Source: Clostridium sp. CAG:780
Lineage (GTDB): Bacteria; Bacillota; Clostridia; TANB77; CAG-508
Length of the DNA: 12,692 nt
Assembly: GCA_000434195.1 (NCBI GenBank)
Contig: HF994455.1
Coordinates: forward strand, 1 to 12,692
Reading direction: 5' to 3'
Within the stretch, counting starts at the first letter, position 1. The number at the start of each line of letters is the position of its first letter. Positions 6,700-12,692 of this stretch are shown here, in pieces. Under the pieces are notes generated by a model. It was not told the origin of the DNA, did no database searches, and was given only the letters and a program-made list of their open reading frames with translations. Both the position numbers and the translations under genes were made by a program.

Positions 6700-7959
6700 T
6701 TATACTTTTATATTAATATTTTTTCTAGTAATCCAATTCTTACCATCCACAATTCTGGCCACCAACATTGATGCAGCCGAGTCCCCCACTGAATTAAGTA
6801 CAGTTGCAGGTGCATCAATTATTGTTGCTATCATTGTAAGTATTGGTAGTGCCGCTACTGGATATCCCATCATTGATAAAATCATCATTTCTGAAATGGT
6901 TCCTCCACCTATTGGAACTGCTGTAACTAGCAAATTGGCTATTAGAGCAACAATCATTATTTGCCCTATCGAAGCAGTTGTACCAAATAAACATACTAAG
7001 AACATTATTTTAAACACTGATCCAATTATTGAACCATCCTTGTGGAAGCTAGTTCCTAATGGCACTGTCGTTTCTGCTATATCTGCTGGTACACCAATTT
7101 TTTCCGACGCTTTTGTATTTGCTGGAATTGCTGCCGCTGACGAGCATGTAGCAAGGGCTACAACTGTTGGAGATATAATATTTTTCCAAAGTGCTATTAC
7201 TCCCTTTTTGCCTCCTGCTATAAAAGCATAAATTGTATACATCACTATGTAGAAACCAACTGATACAATCGTATACAAAGCAAAAGTTTTTGCATATCCA
7301 ACTGCTATTGATTCTCCAAAAGTTCCAACTAGCACCGCAAAATAGCAGCCTAATCCCACAGGTGCATAGTATGTTATAATTTTTATAAATTTCAATACAA
7401 CTTCATATGCAGATTCCAGTGTTTGTTCAAGAGCTTTTGCTTTATCTCCCGCTACCCTCATTGCAACTCCAAATAGTATTGAAAATACTACTATTGCTAT
7501 TATATTTTCTTTTGATAAAAGTTTATTAAAATCTGACACTGTAAGAACATTTACCATTCTTTCTAATATACTGATTTCTTCTGTTGTCGTCTCTACATTT
7601 CCACTGCTCTCTTCTAATGATTCTCTGATTTTTACCCCATCTGATGGCTCTACTAGTTTTATTGGGTATGTTGTTACTACTCCCACAATTACCGCTACAA
7701 GCGACATTACCACAAATGTTAAAATTATAGTTACAACTATTTTTCCCAGTCTTTTAGGTTGTTTTATCTTTGATATTGATGTGGTTATGCTTAAGAATAT
7801 TAATGGTACAATTGTTACAAATAGTAGATTTAAGAAAAGATCTCCAAATGGTTTTAAGACAGCTGCTTTCTCTTTACATGCAATTCCAATAATTGCGCCG
7901 ATTACTATCGCAGCCAAAAGTATAATAACCGACTTGTAGGTTTTAAATATTTTTTTCAT
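6700..7959 (-). CDS. Sodium-coupled amino acid symporter, DAACS (GltP/SstT) family
   Basis: A 419-residue polytopic membrane protein of the dicarboxylate/amino acid:cation symporter family, importing an amino acid with cations. The family architecture is present: six N-terminal helices, a serine-rich hairpin 1 (TCSSAAAIP, C272-S274), helix 7 with HKDGS (306-310) in place of NMDGT, hairpin 2 (PIGGGTISE) and helix 8 with D382-APAT-VLN-SVGD393. Aligned by eye to GltPh, D394, T398, N401 and D405 are kept as D382, T386, N389 and D393. The arginine that binds the side-chain carboxylate (R397) is A385. A neutral substrate, such as serine or threonine, is therefore likelier than glutamate or aspartate. 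An acidic loop of about 30 residues (near 107-138) follows the early helices. The start ATG has GGGGAG upstream. It is divergent from a deacetylase gene, with a 24-bp palindrome between. Confidence 0.88.
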   Translation of the reverse strand: MKKIFKTYKSVIILLAAIVIGAIIGIACKEKAAVLKPFGDLFLNLLFVTIVPLIFLSITTSISKIKQPKRLGKIVVTIILTFVVMSLVAVIVGVVTTYPIKLVEPSDGVKIRESLEESSGNVETTTEEISILERMVNVLTVSDFNKLLSKENIIAIVVFSILFGVAMRVAGDKAKALEQTLESAYEVVLKFIKIITYYAPVGLGCYFAVLVGTFGESIAVGYAKTFALYTIVSVGFYIVMYTIYAFIAGGKKGVIALWKNIISPTVVALATCSSAAAIPANTKASEKIGVPADIAETTVPLGTSFHKDGSIIGSVFKIMFLVCLFGTTASIGQIMIVALIANLLVTAVPIGGGTISEMMILSMMGYPVAALPILTMIATIIDAPATVLNSVGDSAASMLVARIVDGKNWITRKNINIKV

Positions 7960-7988
7960 TATTCTCCCCTTATATAAAGAAGCTTTTT

Positions 7989-8012
7989 TAGAAAATATAA
8001 TTATATTTTCTA
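7989..8012. promoter_or_regulatory. Perfect 24-bp palindrome between divergent genes
   Basis: The sequence TAGAAAATATAA and its exact reverse complement abut at 8000/8001. It contains TATAAT on both strands, although neither copy has a convincing -35. It lies 30 bp before the symporter start and 70 bp before the deacetylase start, so it is a candidate operator or two-way promoter core. The low complexity of AT-rich DNA makes chance palindromes commoner, hence moderate confidence. Confidence 0.4.
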
Positions 8013-8082
8013 TCTATTTGATTATATTCAAAACACTCTTGTCTCTCTACATATTTTTCATTTTTTTGCATATATTTTTTAT

Positions 8083-8946
8083 ATGATTAGTTTTAAAGTT
8101 TTTAAATTTAATTATAAAAAGATTCTCATCGTTCTTATTTTATTGCTTGCGCACATTTTTCCTTTGATCCTTGTACATAATTTTTCCTTGGCTAAGAATG
8201 ATGACTCCATTGCTCTTCCTATTGTCATGTATCATAGTCTTTTAAAATCTAAGTCTGGCAATTATATTGTACATCCGGCTACTTTTGAAAATGATTTAAA
8301 ATACATCCAAGATAAAGGATATACAACTATTACAATGACTGATTTAATTAATTATGTTTATAAAAATTCTCCACTTCCAGAAAAGCCTATCATCATTACA
8401 TTTGACGATGGTTTCTATAACAATTTTGGTTATGCCGTTCCTTTACTTCATAAATACGATATGAAAGCTGTTATATCAATCGTTGGCAAATATACTGATA
8501 CTTATAGCAAGAGTGATGAAGCAAATCTTAATTATAGTTATCTTAGATGGAAAGATATAAATGATTTGATGCAAGATGGTTGTATTGAGTTTCAAAATCA
8601 CACCTATAATTTACACTCAACGTCTAAAAGACAAGGCTCAAAAAAGTTACCTTATGAAAGTGTTTCGGCTTATGCTGATGTTTTTACAAATGATCTTTTA
8701 AAATTGCAAGATGAGTTTGAGAAGAATTGTAATGGTTATAAGCCTAATACTTTCACTTATCCCTTGGGAGCTGTATCAAAAGATTCCATACCGTTAATTA
8801 AAGAATTAGGATTTAAAGCAAGCCTTTCTTGCACTAGTGGTGTGAACTATATTACTAAAAATCCTGAATGTTTATATTTACTAAAAAGGAACAATAGAGT
8901 TGGCTCTATGTCTACTGAAAGATTTTTTAGCAAATTACTAAAATAA
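8083..8946 (+). CDS. Membrane-anchored polysaccharide deacetylase (NodB homology, CE4)
   Basis: A 287-residue protein with an N-terminal membrane segment or uncleaved signal (about 13-36) and an extracellular NodB-type domain. Carbohydrate esterase family 4 enzymes remove N-acetyl groups from peptidoglycan or other glycans with a metal ion. Visible motifs: an opening VMYHS block, TFDDG (106-110, catalytic base and metal Asp), HTYNLH (metal histidines H173 and H178) and FTYPLG. Its compact form with a VMYHS start resembles the PgaB/IcaB and YadE-like branch more than PdaA. The natural substrate is not evident. ATG 8083 is the only plausible start that keeps the membrane segment, yet no Shine-Dalgarno sequence precedes it. 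It is closed by a terminator that overlaps its stop codon. Confidence 0.85.
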   Translation: MISFKVFKFNYKKILIVLILLLAHIFPLILVHNFSLAKNDDSIALPIVMYHSLLKSKSGNYIVHPATFENDLKYIQDKGYTTITMTDLINYVYKNSPLPEKPIIITFDDGFYNNFGYAVPLLHKYDMKAVISIVGKYTDTYSKSDEANLNYSYLRWKDINDLMQDGCIEFQNHTYNLHSTSKRQGSKKLPYESVSAYADVFTNDLLKLQDEFEKNCNGYKPNTFTYPLGAVSKDSIPLIKELGFKASLSCTSGVNYITKNPECLYLLKRNNRVGSMSTERFFSKLLK

Positions 8947-8978
8947 GATTCAGCTATTTGTAATAACTGAATCTTATT
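8942..8978. terminator. Bidirectional terminator between deacetylase and glycosyltransferase genes
   Basis: Perfect 12-bp arms (8942-8953 and 8967-8978) continue, after one mismatch, into 4 more pairs around a 3-nt loop. T-rich sequence follows on both strands. The deacetylase stop codon (8944-8946) lies inside the stem, and the convergent gene stops 2 nt beyond it. Confidence 0.85.
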
Positions 8979-8979
8979 A

Positions 8980-9675
8980 TTAATTTTCTGCAATTATTTT
9001 ATTAGCCTCTTCTTGCGTTAATTTCTTATATTTTATCATTTTCTTTATAACTTGATTTCGTCTCTGTTTTGCTAATTTTAAATTCACTTTTGGATTATAT
9101 ACAGATGGGGCATTTGGTATACCAGCAAGCATAATTGCTTCTCCATCAGTCATTTCTTTAGGTTCTTTATCAAAATAACCTTGGCTTGCTTCCTTCACAG
9201 TATAATATCCATTTCCAAAATATGCTGTATTTAAATACAATTCAAGTATTTCGTTTTTTGTATAGTGTTTTTCAAATGTAAAAGCCATAAAAACTTCTGC
9301 AATTTTTCTCTCAATTTTCTTTTCCTGTGTGAAATATACATTTTTCGATAGCTGTTGAGTTATCGTGCTCCCACCTTCAATAAAGCTCAATGTTCTTATA
9401 TCATTAAATGCTGCTCTTCCTATTGAAATTACATCTATTCCATTATGGTTATAAAATCTATGATCCTCTACAGCAATAACAGCATCTAAATAAATTTTAG
9501 GCATTTCTGATAGTTTTGTATAATTTTCTTTCTCTGTTATTTGCGATACTTTTTCTGTAAGGCCTACCTCTTTTATTGCTTTTCTATACATTTGGTAGCC
9601 ACTATTTATAAATAGTAGACAAATGCTTGTTAGTACAATTATTACTACAATTATTATGTTCTTAATATTCTTCAT
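8980..9675 (-). CDS. Monofunctional peptidoglycan glycosyltransferase (GT51)
   Basis: A 231-residue protein with one N-terminal membrane helix (about 6-24) and an extracellular GT51 domain. This enzyme type polymerises lipid II into glycan strands. The family motifs are all present: EDHRFYNHNG with catalytic E70, GGSTITQQLSKN (101-112), ERKIAE with second glutamate E127, and KNEILELYLNTAYFG. The 57-residue distance between the two glutamates is as in the monofunctional enzymes (MtgA, S. aureus SgtB). The chain ends after the glycosyltransferase domain, so the transpeptidase of class A PBPs is absent. This length is normal for a monofunctional enzyme, and no downstream remnant is seen. GGGAG lies 7 nt before the ATG. 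It is transcribed in the same direction as the surface-protein gene upstream but is separated from it by a terminator. Confidence 0.92.
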   Translation of the reverse strand: MKNIKNIIIVVIIVLTSICLLFINSGYQMYRKAIKEVGLTEKVSQITEKENYTKLSEMPKIYLDAVIAVEDHRFYNHNGIDVISIGRAAFNDIRTLSFIEGGSTITQQLSKNVYFTQEKKIERKIAEVFMAFTFEKHYTKNEILELYLNTAYFGNGYYTVKEASQGYFDKEPKEMTDGEAIMLAGIPNAPSVYNPKVNLKLAKQRRNQVIKKMIKYKKLTQEEANKIIAEN

Positions 9676-9706
9676 TTCTATTCTCCCTTAGTTCTTTGTA
9701 TTTATT

Positions 9707-9734
9707 ATTATACTAATCCTAAGTGACTACTAAA
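9707..9734 (-). promoter_or_regulatory. Possible promoter of the glycosyltransferase gene
   Basis: A perfect TATAAT on the minus strand (9712-9707) lies 31 bp before the start codon, downstream of the preceding gene's terminator. The best -35 (TTTAGT, 9734-9729, 16-bp spacer) matches only 3 of 6. Confidence 0.35.
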
Positions 9735-9754
9735 TGACATATTGAAAAATTTGC

Positions 9755-9790
9755 AAAAAAATACGCCAATTGTTTTACCAATTGACATAT
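9755..9790 (-). terminator. Intrinsic terminator of the second surface-protein gene
   Basis: Arms 9761-9772 and 9779-9790 pair over 12 positions on the minus-strand RNA. Two of these are G-U wobbles, which become C-A mismatches on the other strand, so the direction is clear. The loop is 6 nt, and seven T follow (9761-9755). It starts 19 nt after the stop codon. Confidence 0.85.
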
Positions 9791-9808
9791 TTTTTTATAT
9801 ACTATTTA

Positions 9809-11341
9809 TTATTTTTTCTTTACTATAACTGTTGCTACTATACCAACTACTGCTATTGCAAGTAATGCTGTATATGCAACTATTTTATCTCCAGTTTGTG
9901 GATTTTTTACTTCTTCTTTTACATCTTCTTTTACTTCTTCAAGAACAGCTTTTATTGTAACATCTCCGTTAGGCATATTGAATGTTGTTGTTGTTAATTT
10001 TTCAACTTCTGAACCTCTTCCATATGTTACTATTATATCTTTTACTTTGTATTTTCCTTCTAATGCTTCTTCGTTGATTTTTACTTCAACTAATTGTCCT
10101 TCAATAGCTTCTGTCAGATCTAGAGAAAGATATTTCTTGCTATCTTCATCTATTGTTAATGCATAAGCTTCTCCATATACTGTTTTGCCATTTATTTCTA
10201 CTGATTTAACATCATCACTTACATATTTAGCGTCTACACCTTTGCTAAAGCTTCCACCTTCTACGAATTTCTCTACATTATCGCTCTTTACATCGCCTTC
10301 TTTACCTGTAAATGAGCCTTGTGCTATTTTTAATGTATCTACTTTTGTGCTAGTTCCTTTTGTTGTTGCTTCAAATACTGCATATCCGTTTTCACTTTTT
10401 ACAGTAGCATCTCCATTGAAAGATACTTCTATTTTTCCTGCATAGTCAGAGTTTGATGTTATGCTGATTGCACTTCCTGTGCTCTCTACACCATTACTAT
10501 ATGCAACTGGTGTTGCTTTGAATTCTCCATTTGCTATGAATTCTCCACCTGTTATGTTAAATTTACCTGATTTAATTGATAGAGCTTCTTCTCCTACAAA
10601 TTTTCCACCCGTAATATTCCATATACCATATCCTGCACCATATATAGCTGGTCCTTGTGTTCCTTCTATATTAGCTGTTGGTTCAATATTAATTACTGGA
10701 ACATTTCCTGTTGTTGCTTTAACAAAGCCTTGAATAGTCATACCCATTTGTCCAGCTTTTATCTTTCCTGCAACATTTACTGTTACATTGAATGAACCGT
10801 TTTTTACATCTTGAAAAACAATAACTCCATATCCATAATCAGCTACTAATGTTGCATCTCTTCCGATATTTACTACTGTATTTACTGATCCATCATTTTC
10901 TGTTCCCCATGTTGCTACTATACGTCCACATTCGCCAAGTTTTGCTGCTTGATATGAATTGATAAATGTTCCATTTTGTATGTCAAGCTTTCCTCCTTTG
11001 CCATTTTCAGCATAGCATTGAAACATATTAGAACTTCCAGTTGTTTCAACTTTTCCGTTACCATTTACTGTTAATGCAGCATCACCTGTAACAACAAAAT
11101 AAGATTTATCCAATTTTATTGTATTTCCATCTAAATCTAATACTTTTGTTCCAGTTACTTCTAATTTTAATTTAGAAGTTGAGTCTGTAATGTCATTCTT
11201 TACTTGTATTATCTCTTCTGTTCCTACTAATGCATCTTTTAACTCCTCAATGGTAGTTACTTCTGTAGCTGCTTTTACTGTTGTTGCTAGCGCTATTACG
11301 ATGAATAATACTAGTGCAGCTAAAATAATTTTTTTCTTCAT
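9809..11341 (-). CDS. Sortase-anchored surface protein with beta-helix-like body
   Basis: A 510-residue secreted protein of unknown function. Residues 1-25 are a signal peptide (KKK start, cleavage after VKA). About 26-370 consist of short recurring strands with turns such as DLDGNTIKL, VNGNGKV, IQNGTF, ITGGKF, ITGGEF and EGGSF. This resembles the right-handed parallel beta-helix of pectate-lyase-like surface proteins. A second region ends with the block FNMPNGDVTIKAVLEE (about 450-465), similar to the FTMPxxDVTVxA end of InlB B-type repeat domains. A Lys/Glu/Val-rich linker leads to NPQTG (480-484), a hydrophobic segment and a KKK tail. The NPxTG signal is shared with the surface protein at the left end, so one sortase may anchor both. 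AGGAGG (11351-11356) precedes the ATG by 9 nt. Glycan binding or adhesion is possible, but no catalytic residues can be assigned. Confidence 0.85.
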   Translation of the reverse strand: MKKKIILAALVLFIVIALATTVKAATEVTTIEELKDALVGTEEIIQVKNDITDSTSKLKLEVTGTKVLDLDGNTIKLDKSYFVVTGDAALTVNGNGKVETTGSSNMFQCYAENGKGGKLDIQNGTFINSYQAAKLGECGRIVATWGTENDGSVNTVVNIGRDATLVADYGYGVIVFQDVKNGSFNVTVNVAGKIKAGQMGMTIQGFVKATTGNVPVINIEPTANIEGTQGPAIYGAGYGIWNITGGKFVGEEALSIKSGKFNITGGEFIANGEFKATPVAYSNGVESTGSAISITSNSDYAGKIEVSFNGDATVKSENGYAVFEATTKGTSTKVDTLKIAQGSFTGKEGDVKSDNVEKFVEGGSFSKGVDAKYVSDDVKSVEINGKTVYGEAYALTIDEDSKKYLSLDLTEAIEGQLVEVKINEEALEGKYKVKDIIVTYGRGSEVEKLTTTTFNMPNGDVTIKAVLEEVKEDVKEEVKNPQTGDKIVAYTALLAIAVVGIVATVIVKKK

Positions 11342-11378
11342 TTGATTTTTCCTCCTAAAAATTTTATTTTATACTATA

Positions 11379-11406
11379 ACTATATCACACTAAAAATTTT
11401 TTTCAA
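11379..11406 (-). promoter_or_regulatory. Promoter of the second surface-protein gene
   Basis: On the minus strand TTGAAA (11406-11401), a 16-bp spacer and TATAGT (11384-11379) preceded by TGA, an extended -10. Both hexamers match 5 of 6. Confidence 0.6.
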
Positions 11407-11456
11407 TATATTTTCTTGAAAATGCTGTTGAATTTTATTACATCTTTGTTACTTTG

Positions 11457-11480
11457 TTACAAAAATGGTATTTTTTGTAA
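11457..11480 (-). terminator. Weak AT hairpin after the histidine phosphatase gene
   Basis: Nine-bp arms (11457-11465 and 11472-11480) directly follow the stop codon. Eight of the pairs are A-T, and no U-run follows on the minus strand, so termination here may be poor and some transcripts may read into the surface-protein gene. Confidence 0.3.
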
Positions 11481-12152
11481 TTATTTATTAAAATCATCAT
11501 ACTCCAAATCATCAAATTGTATATTTTCGATACTCTTCACTTCATTATTACTGTCTAAAACTAATTTAAATACTTCCGGTGAGTTTAGCCTTTTGTTAAA
11601 TATAGGTTCTCCTTTAAAATTTATTTTTAAAATACGATCGCTACCAATATTTTCAAGTTCACACCATTTTAATAGTAAAAATGTTATTGCATACCCATGC
11701 GAAAATATTGCAATTCTTTTTCCTTTATTTGCATTTACAACTTCCATAAGAGCCTCATACATTCTATTTCTTACTTCTAGTTGACTTTCTCCTCCTACAG
11801 TTTTATAGTTTTCATCTAAATATTGCTGAGTATACCAATCACTTACTTTACCTTCATTTGGTATTCCAACTCTTCTTTCATCAAACCTGTCATCTATATT
11901 TACTTTTAGTTTTTGCTTGTCTAATAAGTATTTAGCAGTCTGTAATGTTCTTACACAATTGCTTGTATAAACGACATCCATATTTTGAAGCTCATCTTCG
12001 TTGCTTAATATTTCTGATCTTCTCTCTCCTGTTACACTTAATATTATTTTTTCGTTTTTTAATAACTCGCTTTGATCTGTTCTGTAACTTTCAATAAGTT
12101 CTGTATTTTTAAATCTTACTGAATGTCTAATAAAATATACTGTTGTATCCAT
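11481..12152 (-). CDS. Histidine phosphatase superfamily protein (phosphoglycerate mutase-like)
   Basis: A 223-residue cytoplasmic protein of the histidine phosphatase (branch 1) superfamily. The N-terminal FIRHSVR holds the phospho-accepting H10, though the classic RHG is RHS here. SNCVRTLQTAKYL supplies the second arginine and its helix, DERRVG the acid residue, and SHGYA the second catalytic histidine. Members include phosphoglycerate mutases and phosphatases of small metabolites. The substrate cannot be read from sequence, and the RHS variant argues against a standard glycolytic mutase. The start ATG at 12152 has GAGGGGG (12165-12159) 6 nt upstream. A longer frame from TTG 12203 is excluded, because it begins between the -35 and -10 of the promoter. 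It lies between the spore photoproduct lyase and surface-protein genes on one strand, with its own promoter. Confidence 0.82.
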   Translation of the reverse strand: MDTTVYFIRHSVRFKNTELIESYRTDQSELLKNEKIILSVTGERRSEILSNEDELQNMDVVYTSNCVRTLQTAKYLLDKQKLKVNIDDRFDERRVGIPNEGKVSDWYTQQYLDENYKTVGGESQLEVRNRMYEALMEVVNANKGKRIAIFSHGYAITFLLLKWCELENIGSDRILKINFKGEPIFNKRLNSPEVFKLVLDSNNEVKSIENIQFDDLEYDDFNK

Positions 12153-12183
12153 TTTGTTCCCCCTCTTTATATTATCTTTAGAT

Positions 12184-12212
12184 ATTATAACAAAAGAACT
12201 CAATTTTTACAA
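12184..12212 (-). promoter_or_regulatory. Promoter of the histidine phosphatase gene
   Basis: On the minus strand TTGTAA (12212-12207), a 17-bp spacer and a perfect TATAAT (12189-12184) preceded by TGT, an extended -10. Transcription should start near 12177, leaving a leader of about 25 nt. Confidence 0.7.
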
Positions 12213-12246
12213 TTTTAATTTGCCTTTTATTCTAGAATTATAAAAT

Positions 12247-12275
12247 TTGGTAGTACAGTATAACTATACTACCAA
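12247..12275 (-). terminator. Hairpin terminator of the spore photoproduct lyase gene
   Basis: Nine-bp arms (12247-12255 and 12267-12275), one mismatch, three more pairs and a 3-nt loop. A moderately T-rich tail (ATTTTAT) follows on the minus strand. It begins 32 nt after the stop codon. Confidence 0.6.
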
Positions 12276-12307
12276 TATATAGACTATTTATTAAATGGAC
12301 ATTTATA

Positions 12308-12692
12308 TTATACAATATAAACTATTTCATTGTCCGGAAAGTTTTTATTTAATAGTTCTCTAATATATATTTCTCCATCTTTTCTAATTTCTTGTTTATA
12401 CATATATTTGCCTTTTCCTCTGCCTGTCATATGTTCTCTATCATATAAGTTAATAGCATTTGGAAATGCTTCTTCATTTATCTTTGTATGCACATAGCTG
12501 TATGTCATAAATATTACTTCAAAAAATACGTCTTTCTTTACTTCTTCATTTAATTCTCTTTTCAACTTTTCTATAAGTTCTTTATATAATTTTTTCCAGT
12601 TTTCCACAATAATTACTGGTGCTATTAATATTCCTATTTTATATCCTGCGCCTTTCAATTTATTTATTGCTTCCATTCTATCTTTTAGCCTT
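12308..12692 (-). CDS. splB: Spore photoproduct lyase, C-terminal part (runs off the window)
   Basis: About 127 C-terminal residues of a protein cut by the window edge; the frame stays open to 12692 (RLKDRMEAINKL), so M at 12676 is not the start. The segment matches the end of spore photoproduct lyase: an R-EAI-K-GY-GI-IAP stretch, an ENWKKLYKEL helix, and the closing GRGKGKYMYKQEIR then FPDNEIVYIV. SplB is a radical-SAM enzyme that repairs the thymine dimer called spore photoproduct during germination. The CxxxCxxC cluster motif and the catalytic cysteine of the family would lie beyond the edge and cannot be checked. Family members have about 340 residues, so roughly 200 are missing. The gene marks the host as an endospore former. 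It is identified by eye from the C-terminal pattern. Confidence 0.82.
   Translation of the reverse strand, partial: RLKDRMEAINKLKGAGYKIGILIAPVIIVENWKKLYKELIEKLKRELNEEVKKDVFFEVIFMTYSYVHTKINEEAFPNAINLYDREHMTGRGKGKYMYKQEIRKDGEIYIRELLNKNFPDNEIVYIV

Noticed and set aside
6896..7231. Open frame of 111 codons on the plus strand
   Set aside because: It is antisense to conserved transporter motifs; its hydrophobic composition merely mirrors them.
8980..9675. Truncated class A penicillin-binding protein
   Set aside because: The length, own terminator and absence of transpeptidase remnants fit a normal monofunctional glycosyltransferase.
9978..10733. Three consecutive plus-strand frames opposite the second surface protein
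   Set aside because: They arise from the repetitive codon pattern of the beta-helix gene and have no start signals.
11416..11784. Open frame of 122 codons on the plus strand
   Set aside because: It lies mostly antisense to the well-supported histidine phosphatase, has no ribosome binding site and gives a low-complexity translation.
12153..12203. Longer histidine phosphatase from TTG 12203
   Set aside because: The extension covers the -10 box and leader, and a strong ribosome binding site precedes ATG 12152.
1..12692. CRISPR array, tRNA/rRNA genes, insertion sequence or prophage genes
   Set aside because: No regularly spaced repeats, no tRNA-like or rRNA-like sequence and no transposase or integrase motif were seen on either strand.

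Overview
The window reads as chromosomal DNA of a low-GC, Gram-positive, spore-forming bacterium of the Clostridia type. The supporting signs are very AT-rich intergenic DNA, strong AGGAGG-type ribosome binding sites, two secreted proteins ending in sortase signals (NPxTG, a hydrophobic segment, a basic tail), and at the right edge the C-terminal third of a spore photoproduct lyase, an enzyme of endospore formers. All genes use the standard code. No RNA gene, CRISPR array or intact insertion sequence was found.

Left part (1-3446). A sortase-anchored surface protein with two diverged repeats (minus strand) is divergent from a 575-residue regulator with two helix-turn-helix units and a long C-terminal region that I do not recognise. 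The 156 bp between their start codons hold a candidate promoter for each gene and an inverted pair of TYGCCAAA half-sites with centres 21 bp apart. Behind the regulator lies the only gene-free stretch of more than 300 bases (3127-3446). It holds an 89-nt two-arm hairpin with a T-run, a decayed tail of an Xre-type regulator, and the mntP terminator.

Middle part (3417-8978). This holds housekeeping genes in short, mostly single-gene units, each closed by its own hairpin. They are a manganese efflux pump (mntP), a PAP2 membrane phosphatase, an AMP-forming acyl-CoA-synthetase-like ligase, a DAACS-family amino acid symporter and a membrane-anchored polysaccharide deacetylase. The PAP2 and ligase genes are divergent from promoters that match or nearly match consensus. 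The symporter lacks the substrate arginine of acidic amino acid carriers.

Right part (8980-12692). All genes are on the minus strand: a monofunctional peptidoglycan glycosyltransferase, a second NPxTG surface protein with a beta-helix-like body, a histidine phosphatase and the partial spore photoproduct lyase.

Cell-envelope work is the common theme: two wall-anchored proteins, a glycosyltransferase, a deacetylase and a lipid-phosphate phosphatase. I see no large multi-gene operon and no obvious defence or mobile system. The least explained part is the divergent pair of twin-HTH regulator and repeat surface protein with its candidate shared operator.
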